From Stackebrandtia endophytica (lineage in GTDB: Bacteria; Actinomycetota; Actinomycetes; Mycobacteriales; Micromonosporaceae), in assembly GCF_006716355.1 (NCBI RefSeq), contig NZ_VFOW01000001.1, positions 3,782,001 to 3,846,000 of the forward strand: DNA of 64,000 nucleotides, written 5' to 3'. The translations under genes were made by a program, and so were the position numbers. The first letter of the stretch is position 1; each line of letters begins with the position of its first letter. This document shows, piece by piece, positions 18,990-27,826 of this stretch. The notes beneath the pieces were generated by a model that made no database searches, was not told the origin of the DNA, and was given only the letters and a program-made list of their open reading frames with translations.

Positions 18990-21900
18990 ATGCCCAGGAC
19001 GACCCGTTCATCCCGATCTTCAAATCACTGGAATCGTGGTGCCCTACCTGCATTTCGATGGTTTGCCGTACTCGCGCTGCTCGTCGGTTCGGCCGTGTTC
19101 ATCGGAGGAGGTTCGGCGCCCGTCGAGGACCCGGAAGCCATACCGGAAGCACAATTGAGCGACCCGGTTCCGGTGGATGAGGTCCGGGTCGAGGAGCTAG
19201 ATCTGGAAGCCTTGGGCTGGGCCGACGACAACCGCACTTGGGATGCTGGGGTGCCGCACTGGCCGTCCGCCGCGATGGCCAAGCTGAAGCCCACTGCGAC
19301 TGCGCAACAAGTGGGCGCTATGCCGATCACTCTGTCGGCATCCAGCGATGTCGGTGAAGTTGTGGTGGATCTACATGATCAGGTGGCCTCGGAGGCATCC
19401 GGCGTCAACGGTGTGATCATCGAGCTCGAAGCCGAACGCGATGGTGATGTCGAACTGACGATTGACTATTCGGCGTTCGCGAATGCATACGGTGGTGGTT
19501 GGGCATCCCGGCTGCGGATCATCGAATTGGTGGACTGCACACCGGGAGATGGTTGTGGTCAGGTCATTTCCGTGGACAGTGTGAACGGCTTCGCGACCCG
19601 GACTGTATCCGCCACTGTGGATGGAACCGGCGTATATGCGTTGAGCGCGGCATCAGGAGGTGAGTCGGGTGATTACTCAGCCACCGACCTACAAGCGGCG
19701 GGTTCCTGGAGCGCAGGGGGCAGCGCTGGCGGCTTCTCTTATAACTACCCGCTTCGGACTCCGCCTGCGGCGGGACCAGTTCCGGCCCTTGGCCTTGGAT
19801 ACTCATCTCAATCTCATGACGGTCGCACCTCCGGCAGTAACAACCAGGCATCGTGGATTGGTGACGGTTGGAGCTACGAACCGGGATACATCGAACGAAC
19901 CTACAAGTCCTGTGCGATGGACCAGGAAGGCAGCAACAACAACCCCGACAAGACCGGTGACAAATGCTGGGACGGCGACTCCGACGCGATAACCCTGTCG
20001 CTCAACGGCACCAACACCGCCCTGGTGAAGGACGACTCCACGGGCCAGTGGCGTGCCGCCGCCGATACCAACTGGAAGATTCAGAAGCTCGGCTCCAAAG
20101 CGACCACCTCCACCGCGACCACCGAGTACTGGAAAGTCACGACCACCGACGGCACCCAGTACTTCTTCGCAGGTGAGGCGGCATCCTCCAAGTCGCGCTG
20201 GACGGTACCCGTCTTCGGTAACCACTCCGGGGAAGCCTGTCGTGCCAGCGCCTTCAAGGACTCGATGTGTCAGCAGGCGTGGCGCTGGATGGTCGACAAG
20301 GTCGTTGACGTACACGGCAACCAGGCCGTCTACACCTATGCGACCGAGACCGGACACTACGGTGCCGCAGGGGATGAGAACAAGCGCACCTCCTACATTC
20401 GTGGCGGCGACCTGACCCGCATCGATTACGGTCTGCGTTCCGACGATGCATCGGTGACGCCGACCGGCCGAGTCCTGTTCAACCTGGCCGATCGGTGTCT
20501 GACCGATTGCGGCACCACCGGCTCGCCCAAGACCGCCAACTGGCCGGATACCCCCTGGGACCTCACCTGCGAGTCCGCTCCCTGCACCGATCAGCGATCG
20601 CCGTCGTTCTTCTCCTCCAAACGACTGGACTCCATTCGCACTCAGGTCGCCGACGGCAGCACCTTCCGTGACGTGGACTCCTGGAAACTGGAGCACGAGT
20701 TCAAGGACTACGGCGACGACTCCCAGGTGGTTCTGTGGCTGAAATCCATTCAGCACACCGGGCATGTCGGCGGATCGATCACCCTGCCGAAGACCTCGTT
20801 CGCCGGACAGGCCATGCCCAACCGGGTGGAGACCCAAAGTGGTATCCCGGAGATCTGGCGGTGGCGAATCACCGCCGTCACCACTGAGACCGGCGGAGTG
20901 ATCGGGGTCAACTACTCGGAACCGGATTGCGGTAACGGAGACCTTCCCTCCACGGAGCAGACCAACAGCCGACTGTGTTACCCGGTGTATTGGACCCCGG
21001 ACCAGTATATGGAAGCAGAGAAGGACTGGTTCCACAAGTACGTCGTGACGTCGATTGTGGAACAGGACGCTACTGCGGGAATGGTTCCGATCACCACCTA
21101 CTACGAATACTCGACCGCCGGCGGCGGTGTGTCGGCGCTGTGGGCTTGGGATGACGGCGAGTTCACCGATGACGATCATCGGACCTACTCGCAATGGCGT
21201 GGCTACTCCCGGGTCACCACCAAGACCGGTGACCCGTCGGAAGGGCCGCAGCTGACCAGCCGGACCCAGTACTACCGGGGTATGAACGATCAGCCGCTTC
21301 CCAACGGCTCCAAACGCAGCGTCCAGTTGACCGACTCACAGGGCAACACCGTGACCGACCATCGCGCACTCGCCGGAATGGTTTTCGAGGCCGTCACCTT
21401 CGACGGTGCGGTGATCGACAGCGCCTCGGTTTCCAAGTACTGGACCAAACGAACCGCCAGCCGTAGCCACGACGGCGGGCGGTTGGAAGCTTGGATGAGC
21501 GGCGAGTCGGAGAAGACCGCCCGGAAACGCCTGACGAGTACAGCCTGGCACACGACACGCACCAAGACCGGCTACGACGACTACGGTCGTGTGACCCAGG
21601 TCGACGACCTGGGCGACACGACCACCGCCGCCGACGATCTGTGCAGTCGCACCGAGTACGCCGACAACACATCACAGTGGATACTCAGTGCAGTGGCGCG
21701 AAGCGAGACGGTGTCGGTGGCTTGCACAGCCAGCCCGAACCGCCCTGACGACGTGGTGTCCGACACCCGCACCTACTTTGACGGATCGACAACCTTTGAG
21801 ACGGCACCGACGAAGGGTTTGCCCACCCGTACCGAGGTGATCGACTCATGGTCGAGCAGCGCCCGGTACCAGGTGGTATCAACGTCAACGTTCGATGCCT

Positions 21901-24023
21901 TGGGGCGACTGGTGTCGGCCACTGACGCACTCGGCCGTGAGACGACCACGAGCTACACGCCCGGGGGAGCGGGTCCTGTCACGAGCAACACGGTGACGAA
22001 TCCACTGGGACACACCGTCACCTCATACCTGGAACCCGCCTGGGGAACCGTTACCGCGACCATCGATGCCAACAATCGCCGGACCGACCTGACCTTCGAC
22101 GCGCTGGGACGATCGCTTGAGGTCTGGCTGCCGGGGCAGTCCAAGGCATCGAATGCGTTGCCGCACTACAAGTTCAGCTATGACGTATCGCGGGCCGCTC
22201 CGTCGACCATCACGTCGCAGCGACTGATGCCGCATTTGAACTATTCGACGTCGATTCAGGTGTTTGATTCGCTGTTGCGTCCTATTCAGACTCAGTCGGA
22301 CACCCCGGTCGGCGGCCGATTGGTCACCGAAACGGACTACAACACCCGGGGCCAGGTGGTGTACAACTCGGGCCCGAACTGGGACGAAACCTCGAAGCCG
22401 AACGGAACTTTCGTACGGGTGGAACAGGGCAGCGATCACGCGCGGACGTTCATGTCCTACGACGCCCTCGACCGGACCGTCAAGGAGGAGTTCTGGACAA
22501 GCAACGAGTACCGCTGGGAAACCGTATACGGGTACGGTGGCTCACCTGACGGATTCCTGTCTACGGTCACTCCGCCAGACGGTGCGGTTAAGACGGCCGT
22601 CCTAACCAATGCCCGCGGCCAGGAGATCGAGAAACGGCAATACCACAGTGGCGGGTATGACGCGACCACGTATGCGTATACGCCCCGGGGAGAACTCTCC
22701 AGTGTGGTCGATGCAGTCGGAAACTCCTGGTCTTATGAGTACGACCTGCGAGGAAACACTGTCCGGACCAGCGACCCCGACGTCGGCGTGGTCACCGCCA
22801 CCTACGATGTCGCCGGCCAGAAGACCTCGACGACGGATGCCCGTGGTGTGACTGTCTCTACGGTCTACGACGAGTTGGGTCGTACTGTCGAAACTTGGGA
22901 AGGTGAGGCTGAAAACGGCAGCCTGATGAGCGTCCATGGCACCGCGACCTGGGCGATAGCCATGGGATCGATGGCCGTGACGGTGCGGCGGAAGGACCCA
23001 TACGGCAATGCCCGTGGCGGTGCGGTCAACTGGGCCGCTGGACAGAAGGGCTTCGTCGGCGGCGTCGAGGACCCGACCGGACTGGTCCATATCGGAGCCC
23101 GCTCCTACGACCCGACCCTCGGCAAGTTCATCTCCGCCGACCCTATCCGCGATTTCACCGACCCCCAACAGATCAACGGCTACACCTACGCCAACGCCAA
23201 CCCCGTAACCATGAGCGACTCCACCGGCCTGATGCGATACGACCCAGTAACCGGCGAGGGCGTTGGGGTGCCGACCGGCTTGAAAGGCGGCAGTGGAAAC
23301 AACTCGGGTGGTGGCAATACGTGTGTGCCGGGTATTACTGCAGCTGCCTGTCCAGATTTTGTCGATCCGGAAAGGCCCGTTGAAATCGCACTTGAGAGCG
23401 GAGGAAATGTAATAATATTTTCAGATGGGACCATGGTGATTGATGGATATGTGATCCCGTCTGGCCACCCGGATCCGTACTCATTCATATATGCGTACGA
23501 TCAGGCTGCGAGTGAGTTCGGATACATTGGTGGCGATTCGCTTGCCGATGCGATTCGGCTTGCAATGATAGCTTGTGACCTTCTGGGGGGAAGCCTCAAT
23601 GCTTGTAGCTATGACTTCGAACTTATTCTGCAGTATGACTACGATGCCTGGGAGCTAGGTACGCTTCTTCCGTCATATTTGGATGGCGAGCCAACGTTTT
23701 ACAGTGACGGTGATGAAGAATGGAGCGCGATAGATTATGCGTTGTGGGCAAAGATGCTTAATGCAACAGGAATTGAGAAGCGGGCTTATCAGAAGGCACT
23801 GGCCGCTGGTGGACACACAAGCAAACCCGGAGGTGTGGACTTGCCTTGGAATCCAATGGACTCGGTGATGGGTTGTATACTTGGAGGGCTCGGAATCGGG
23901 GCGTTTGTGAGTGTCATGGTTGACGCAAAGATTCAAAAGGAAAAAAGTGGGAAACTGACAATCACGAAAACCGGCGTCAGAGGTGCAGGAGTGGCTGGAT
24001 GTATTTCTGGCGCGCTGTTGTAA
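18990..24023 (+). CDS. secreted RHS-repeat wall protein with variable C-terminal tip (candidate polymorphic toxin)
   Basis: 1677 residues with an N-terminal hydrophobic export segment (FRWFAVLALLVGSAVFIGGG). Residues about 220-860 form the large beta shell. About 860-1310 hold YD/RHS repeats (STFDALGRLVSATDALGRET, YEYDLRGNTVRTSDPDVG). About 1350-1390 is the RHS-associated core (GFVGGVEDPTGLVHIGARSY, then LGKFISADPI). After about 1418 comes a ~255-residue tail, lower in GC, acidic and then Gly-rich hydrophobic (GCILGGLGIGAFVSV). The repeat zone is short: YDELGRTVETW passes within ~10 residues into SVHGTAT...VTVRRKDPYGN, the motif that normally follows many more repeats, so an internal deletion seems likely. 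Such proteins export a toxic tip; the tip here matches no nuclease or deaminase motif I know. Confidence 0.85.
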   Translation: MPRTTRSSRSSNHWNRGALPAFRWFAVLALLVGSAVFIGGGSAPVEDPEAIPEAQLSDPVPVDEVRVEELDLEALGWADDNRTWDAGVPHWPSAAMAKLKPTATAQQVGAMPITLSASSDVGEVVVDLHDQVASEASGVNGVIIELEAERDGDVELTIDYSAFANAYGGGWASRLRIIELVDCTPGDGCGQVISVDSVNGFATRTVSATVDGTGVYALSAASGGESGDYSATDLQAAGSWSAGGSAGGFSYNYPLRTPPAAGPVPALGLGYSSQSHDGRTSGSNNQASWIGDGWSYEPGYIERTYKSCAMDQEGSNNNPDKTGDKCWDGDSDAITLSLNGTNTALVKDDSTGQWRAAADTNWKIQKLGSKATTSTATTEYWKVTTTDGTQYFFAGEAASSKSRWTVPVFGNHSGEACRASAFKDSMCQQAWRWMVDKVVDVHGNQAVYTYATETGHYGAAGDENKRTSYIRGGDLTRIDYGLRSDDASVTPTGRVLFNLADRCLTDCGTTGSPKTANWPDTPWDLTCESAPCTDQRSPSFFSSKRLDSIRTQVADGSTFRDVDSWKLEHEFKDYGDDSQVVLWLKSIQHTGHVGGSITLPKTSFAGQAMPNRVETQSGIPEIWRWRITAVTTETGGVIGVNYSEPDCGNGDLPSTEQTNSRLCYPVYWTPDQYMEAEKDWFHKYVVTSIVEQDATAGMVPITTYYEYSTAGGGVSALWAWDDGEFTDDDHRTYSQWRGYSRVTTKTGDPSEGPQLTSRTQYYRGMNDQPLPNGSKRSVQLTDSQGNTVTDHRALAGMVFEAVTFDGAVIDSASVSKYWTKRTASRSHDGGRLEAWMSGESEKTARKRLTSTAWHTTRTKTGYDDYGRVTQVDDLGDTTTAADDLCSRTEYADNTSQWILSAVARSETVSVACTASPNRPDDVVSDTRTYFDGSTTFETAPTKGLPTRTEVIDSWSSSARYQVVSTSTFDALGRLVSATDALGRETTTSYTPGGAGPVTSNTVTNPLGHTVTSYLEPAWGTVTATIDANNRRTDLTFDALGRSLEVWLPGQSKASNALPHYKFSYDVSRAAPSTITSQRLMPHLNYSTSIQVFDSLLRPIQTQSDTPVGGRLVTETDYNTRGQVVYNSGPNWDETSKPNGTFVRVEQGSDHARTFMSYDALDRTVKEEFWTSNEYRWETVYGYGGSPDGFLSTVTPPDGAVKTAVLTNARGQEIEKRQYHSGGYDATTYAYTPRGELSSVVDAVGNSWSYEYDLRGNTVRTSDPDVGVVTATYDVAGQKTSTTDARGVTVSTVYDELGRTVETWEGEAENGSLMSVHGTATWAIAMGSMAVTVRRKDPYGNARGGAVNWAAGQKGFVGGVEDPTGLVHIGARSYDPTLGKFISADPIRDFTDPQQINGYTYANANPVTMSDSTGLMRYDPVTGEGVGVPTGLKGGSGNNSGGGNTCVPGITAAACPDFVDPERPVEIALESGGNVIIFSDGTMVIDGYVIPSGHPDPYSFIYAYDQAASEFGYIGGDSLADAIRLAMIACDLLGGSLNACSYDFELILQYDYDAWELGTLLPSYLDGEPTFYSDGDEEWSAIDYALWAKMLNATGIEKRAYQKALAAGGHTSKPGGVDLPWNPMDSVMGCILGGLGIGAFVSVMVDAKIQKEKSGKLTITKTGVRGAGVAGCISGALL

Positions 24024-24036
24024 TAGGGACGGTCAG

Positions 24037-24675
24037 ATGATTACGTCTTCGAGATTTGGAAATCTGCTTGTCGGATTCCTATGTGCAACCTTTCTTATGC
24101 TGGGGTCGGTGTACTCTATGCCGCTTTCGCTTACACTGACTCTGGGTTTCTTCTACCTTTTGATTGCGGCAACAATAATTCTGGTGCTACTAGGGCAAAG
24201 ATTGGCAAGGAGGGTAGCGTTCCTTACTGAACCGTATCCTGGTGTTCTTTTCGGGCATCCACTGGCTAAACACACGATTCCAACCATGATCGCGACAGTT
24301 GCCTTGGCTGCCTTTGCCATGTTCCTGCCCATATATCCGGAAAATTTTTCGGTGTGGGAATCGTATGTTCTTTCGCTCGGTATCCTAAGTTGGCTCCATA
24401 TCGTTGGAAGAATGATGCGGCGGCTTTGGGTTGCAGATGGCACTACGGGCCATCGCAACCCCTCTGCCTCGGAAACGGGAACAACTTCTGACGATGAATC
24501 GACACCGGAGGATTCCAAGTACGACTGGCTGTGGTTGGTTGCGTCCGTCGTGGTCAGTATCGCCGCGACGATTGCGCTCCATCGAGGTCTCGGAATTTCT
24601 GTTTGGATAGTTATTGCAGTGGTATGGGCACTGGGGTTGGTGATGCTTCAGCTATTCGGCTGTTCCCGGAGTTAG
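24037..24675 (+). CDS. polytopic membrane protein, candidate immunity partner of the RHS tip
   Basis: 212 residues from ATG 24037, with AGGGAC about ten bases upstream; the stop of the RHS gene is 13 bases earlier. Six hydrophobic spans are visible (starting near FGNLLVGFLCATFLML, TLTLGFFYLLIAATII, IPTMIATVALAAFAMF, VLSLGILSWLHIVG, WLWLVASVVVSIAAT and ISVWIVIAVVWALG), with a polar acidic loop before span five. No family recognised. Its position directly after the variable tip and its shared low GC are the classical arrangement of an immunity gene. A membrane immunity protein would fit a membrane-active tip. Function is inferred from context only. Confidence 0.75.
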   Translation: MITSSRFGNLLVGFLCATFLMLGSVYSMPLSLTLTLGFFYLLIAATIILVLLGQRLARRVAFLTEPYPGVLFGHPLAKHTIPTMIATVALAAFAMFLPIYPENFSVWESYVLSLGILSWLHIVGRMMRRLWVADGTTGHRNPSASETGTTSDDESTPEDSKYDWLWLVASVVVSIAATIALHRGLGISVWIVIAVVWALGLVMLQLFGCSRS

Positions 24676-24757
24676 AGTGTGTCTCATTGGATGTGGAACG
24701 GATTGCTGATGTAACTCTTGTGCGGACGAGTCTGTCTGAAGAGCAGAGGTTGCAGCC

Positions 24758-24916
24758 TTGATTCTGATGTTGACCGGTGTAGCCGTACTTCAGCGAGAAG
24801 CCGACTTCACCATCGGCTGTGCCGTCCTGACAGCCCTTTGTGGTCTGCTGCCGTGGGATCGAACCGATCGTGTCCGCGAGCCGAACCGAGTCAGCTGGTT
24901 CGGTTCACACCGATAG
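24758..24916 (+). CDS. possible 52-residue membrane peptide
   Basis: TTG 24758 is eight bases after AGAGG; an ATG at 24767 is also in frame. The product has one hydrophobic segment (LILMLTGVAVLQRE and CAVLTALCGLLPW) and a basic end. No family recognised. It follows the candidate immunity gene in the low-GC zone and may be a second small membrane gene or a remnant; chance is a real alternative. Confidence 0.28.
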   Translation: MILMLTGVAVLQREADFTIGCAVLTALCGLLPWDRTDRVREPNRVSWFGSHR

Positions 24917-25059
24917 CCACGACAGTTGCCTGGAGCCAGGCATTGTGGCGATGCTCCGCCCTGAAAGCCGCTGATTCGGTCACTTGTGCAAAGAGAGCGC
25001 AGCGCACCAACGGCAGGTTAACGTCGGCCGCAGGGCATGGGCTAGGTTGTTGATCAACG

Positions 25060-25162
25060 CGGAATCCCCGGCACGGGTTCGCCGATGGCGACTGGCCCTT
25101 GTGGTCGTCGAGCCCCTTTGCCCGAATGTGCTCAGCTAGAGCATGACCCTGCCGGATGTGTC
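25060..25162 (+). promoter_or_regulatory. conserved two-part leader element, copy B (upstream of the lipoprotein gene)
   Basis: Block 1 at 25060-25080 is identical over 21 bases to 15422-15442. Block 2 at 25119-25133 is identical over 15 bases to 15483-15497 and folds GTGCTC-agcta-GAGCAT. Block 3, GGATGTG, is at 25154-25160 and the ATG starts at 25163. The ~38 bases between blocks 1 and 2 are not conserved, whereas the 35-base distance from block 2 to block 3 is exact. This pattern is typical of a structured RNA leader or a shared promoter/leader unit. Confidence 0.6.
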
Positions 25163-26137
25163 ATGGTGTCGTCTCGTCTTCGCCCACCGCGATCCAATGT
25201 GGTGTTTCTCGTGGTGGTTATGTTGAGTTTGGCCCTGGTCACGGGGTGCGGCAGTACCCGCTCGCTGCATGACTATGGCTCGTCAGTGTCGTGGGCTGCA
25301 GATGGGACGTTGTATTTCACGGCGTATCCGACCGGAGACGATGCCTATGCGTACTCGTTCGAGAGCATCAACATGCCGTATCAGCTGTTGCCCGAGGGCG
25401 AAGTTACTCAGATCGATTTTGAGGCGTTGCGGGACTGCTGGGTCGCTGACACGATTCAGGCTGTTGAGCCTGGCCGGGTGATTATTGCCGGGGAGTGCCT
25501 CTTTGAGCTCAGTTATATGGCGGTTTCCTACGACCTGAGGTCAGGGACAGCCGAAGTGATAGGCGACTGGAGTGTCAAGGGTTGGGACGGCCTGGCTATG
25601 TGGTCGGCTTGGTCACCAAGTGTTCCGAATGAGGCGGGGGCGCAAGGTTGGCTGAGCTATTCCTTTGCCGGGTGTTCGTCGGTGGCGCGCGTCGACCATT
25701 TTCTGCTGGTCCCTTGGGAACCGTTTCAGGACCGCTTCATGATTGACCGCCGTGACAAGGTTGGTTCTCAGGATTTCGAGTGCTGGCGGGGTTTCCGGGC
25801 TGGTCAGATAGTGGTCTCCTCCGCTGGGGTGGTGGCGATGCTCGCGACGGTTGACCGAGTGCCGACGCTGTTTGTCTACGATCCGGCCACCGAGGAACTG
25901 TCGGAGCTGCCGCTTGCCACCGAGGCGACGGGGTTGTCGTTTTGTGGGCCTGATGGTGGAATCGCGGTAGCGACGCACGGGGATGAGCCGGCGATCGTCC
26001 TGATTGATCCGATCAGTGGCGACAGTCAGACCATTGTCGACGGCGCATTTGACCAGATCTCCTGTGCTCCCGACGGGACGACCATCGCCGTCATCGACGC
26101 TTCGACAAGGGGCGACGTGCGGCTACTTCCAATATGA
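25163..26137 (+). CDS. secreted lipoprotein, beta-propeller-like
   Basis: 324 residues from ATG 25163; an upstream in-frame ATG at 25085 would destroy the signal peptide and lies inside the conserved leader. The N-terminus is a lipoprotein signal: basic SSRLRPPRS, hydrophobic NVVFLVVVMLSLALV, lipobox LVTGC. The rest consists of repeated four-strand units with Asp/Gly turns (SVSWAADGTLYFTA, LFVYDPATEELSELPL, VLIDPISGDSQTIVDG, QISCAPDGTTIAVID), as in WD40/TolB-like propellers. I cannot name a substrate. Sharing its leader with the LamG gene suggests both answer to the same signal and both act at the envelope. Confidence 0.8.
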   Translation: MVSSRLRPPRSNVVFLVVVMLSLALVTGCGSTRSLHDYGSSVSWAADGTLYFTAYPTGDDAYAYSFESINMPYQLLPEGEVTQIDFEALRDCWVADTIQAVEPGRVIIAGECLFELSYMAVSYDLRSGTAEVIGDWSVKGWDGLAMWSAWSPSVPNEAGAQGWLSYSFAGCSSVARVDHFLLVPWEPFQDRFMIDRRDKVGSQDFECWRGFRAGQIVVSSAGVVAMLATVDRVPTLFVYDPATEELSELPLATEATGLSFCGPDGGIAVATHGDEPAIVLIDPISGDSQTIVDGAFDQISCAPDGTTIAVIDASTRGDVRLLPI

Positions 26138-26194
26138 GGCAATGATACGACGTTCTAAGGCCACCCGTAATCATCAACATTGTGGAGGTTAATG

Positions 26195-26698
26195 ATGCGA
26201 CGGAAGCGTCTCTATGACCCGGGTGCATTCGTGGTGTGGGTGGTTGCACCGTTCGTTGGATATAGAGGAAAGGAACGTCGTCGCATCGCATTTGAATATC
26301 CCAAGGACGATGAGGCGATGGCGGCGGCTCTATCAATCCGAGTGTTGATTTGGCTGATAGCGGCTTTTTGTTCGGTAGTCCCTAGTGCGATCAGCAATGT
26401 TCTGAGAAACGCCGCTTGCATCAGCACCGATGCGCTGGTCATAACGATATTGAACTACTCATCTGCGGGCCTGGTCGGATTCTCGAGTGTCGTGGCGGTG
26501 ACCACAGTGGTTCGCTGGGGGCTGGCGCACCCAATTTCCTGGCTGGGGGCGGCGACGAGGCTTAGCGACAAGGTCTTTAGGCCGCTTCGGTGGTGGTTCT
26601 GCGCGCCATCGGTTCTCGAGTTCGCATACGGCGCGCTCTTTGCCATGGGGATGGTCGAGGCCATGCTTGGGCCGACCGCAGAACTGTCGGGATGTTAG
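26195..26698 (+). CDS. small membrane protein of unknown function
   Basis: 167 residues. GGAGG (26184-26188) lies six bases before the ATG at 26195, a better spacing than for the ATG at 26192. There are three to four hydrophobic stretches (SIRVLIWLIAAFCSVVPSAI, ALVITILNYSSAGLVGFSSV, VLEFAYGALFAMGMVEAML) and a basic N-terminus (MRRKRLYDPG). No recognised family. It is 57 bases after the lipoprotein gene on the same strand, so probably co-transcribed. The following stretch (26699 to about 26930) contains only short frames without ribosome sites and I see no gene in it. Confidence 0.6.
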   Translation: MRRKRLYDPGAFVVWVVAPFVGYRGKERRRIAFEYPKDDEAMAAALSIRVLIWLIAAFCSVVPSAISNVLRNAACISTDALVITILNYSSAGLVGFSSVVAVTTVVRWGLAHPISWLGAATRLSDKVFRPLRWWFCAPSVLEFAYGALFAMGMVEAMLGPTAELSGC

Positions 26699-26934
26699 TT
26701 GTGGCTTCATGCCTTACAGAGACGATATGGATATTCGGGTAAATACAAGTCCTGCAGTGAGTTCTGGGATTGGGCTATTTCGATATCGCCATACACGGAA
26801 TCATGGCGTTGTGCATTCACATCTTCACCTTCCGTCCGAGTCTGCTGTTGCGACCCCCAACCCAGAACCCCAGAACGCGGTAGCGGAGGACTAGAAGATG
26901 ACGGTTGACGGTCGACAACGTGAGGGAGGACCGA

Positions 26935-26990
26935 CCGGCGGGTGAGTTCTCGGTGAGGGCGGCCGACACCGCCGTGAACTCACCCGGCCG
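26935..26990 (-). terminator. hairpin downstream of the hbpS-like gene
   Basis: GGTGAGTTC (26941-26949) pairs with GAACTCACC (26976-26984), with additional GC-rich outer pairs and an inner CGGTG/CACCG stem. It lies 30-80 bases after the stop of the minus-strand heme-binding gene and is probably its terminator. There is no U-run, which is usual in high-GC actinobacteria. Confidence 0.5.
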
Positions 26991-27019
26991 GGCGTATTGA
27001 CCGTGGTCCGCCGGCCACC

Positions 27020-27598
27020 TCAGCCGAGCTCCAGGGCCTCCAGGCCGGCCAAGGCGATCTCCTCGTCGATGTCGCCGCTGGGGGCGCCTCCTACTCCGAT
27101 GCCGGCGATCGGGGTGCCGTCGACGGTGATCGGGACGCCGCCGGGGAGGAACAGGGTGTTCGGAATGTCGTCGATGGACGGTCCGTCGCCGGTGGCCGCG
27201 TCGGTCAGGCCGCTGGTGGGCTGGCCCCAGGCGGCCGAGGTGTAGGCCTTCGCGATCGCCGAGTCCGCCGACTGCGGGCCTGCCCCGTCGCCCTTGATCA
27301 GTGCGATGGTGTTGCCCGCCCGGTCCACGATGGCGATGGTGACGCGCTGTTCGAGTTCGCCGGCCTTGGCCTGAGCCGCCTCGAGAACCTGCAGGGCCGA
27401 CTCGTGACTGAGCTGGTAGGCGGTGGTGGTGGCGCCCTCGTCGACGTCGGCGACGGTCACGACTTCGGTGCGCTGCTGCGTGGTGTCGTCGTCGCCGGAG
27501 GCGTAGCCGCTGACGCCCAGCGCGCCGCCCACGACGACCAGTCCGGTGATGGCGCCGACGGCGATCCGCTTCCGTACCGAGGTGTTGGTGAGGTCCAT
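27020..27598 (-). CDS. hbpS: secreted heme-binding protein, HbpS/GlcG (DUF336) family
   Basis: 192 residues with AAGGAG eight bases before the ATG. A signal/anchor sequence is visible (RKRIAVGAITGLVVVGGALG), then a DUF336/GlcG-like domain: SHESALQVLEAAQAKAGELE, VTIAIVDRAGNTIALIKGDGA, SAIAKAYTSAAWGQPTS, and the glycine-rich end GGVPITVDGTPIAGIGVGGA. In Streptomyces reticuli the extracellular HbpS binds heme and talks to the sensor SenS, and hbpS is divergent from senS-senR. The same arrangement is present here (228 bases between starts). It is therefore likely the sensory partner of the adjacent kinase. The name rests on family plus synteny, not on a measured alignment. Confidence 0.82.
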   Translation of the reverse strand: MDLTNTSVRKRIAVGAITGLVVVGGALGVSGYASGDDDTTQQRTEVVTVADVDEGATTTAYQLSHESALQVLEAAQAKAGELEQRVTIAIVDRAGNTIALIKGDGAGPQSADSAIAKAYTSAAWGQPTSGLTDAATGDGPSIDDIPNTLFLPGGVPITVDGTPIAGIGVGGAPSGDIDEEIALAGLEALELG

Positions 27599-27826
27599 GA
27601 GTGTGTCTCCTTCGCGTTTCCTCCAGCGGTTTCGCTGGTGACTCCGCCAAGTTTGGTGCGCCCGGGGGCCTGTGCCATCGCTCCGCCGGAGGGCACCGCC
27701 GCGCCGGATGATGGAGTGCCGATGTCAATCAAATGGTTGATGTGTCCCGGTGACGACCGGGTCATTCTGAATCGGAGCCTGTCGGCGATCACGGCCATAG
27801 GCTGAACGCGGTCGAAAGGGGGAACG
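27599..27826. promoter_or_regulatory. hbpS-senS divergent control region with three inverted repeats
   Basis: Seen here: CCAGCG-gttt-CGCTGG (27623-27638) in the hbpS leader; ATCAA-atgg-TTGAT (27728-27741); CCCGGT-gacg-ACCGGG (27746-27761); and a -10-like TAGGCT at 27798-27803, 23 bases before the kinase GTG. The two central repeats lie where a response regulator could control both directions. No convincing -35 element was found for TAGGCT. Confidence 0.45.

Noticed and set aside
19803-21194. 463-codon minus-strand open frame
   Set aside because: Shadow of the RHS shell region.
24718-25053. 111-codon plus-strand open frame after the RHS module
   Set aside because: Cys/Ser/Arg-rich, no family; the hydrophobic 52-residue frame in another phase is more protein-like, and that one is itself uncertain.
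26709-26894. Small plus-strand frame after the 167-residue membrane protein
   Set aside because: No ribosome site, His/Ser-rich product, partly inside the hbpS downstream region.
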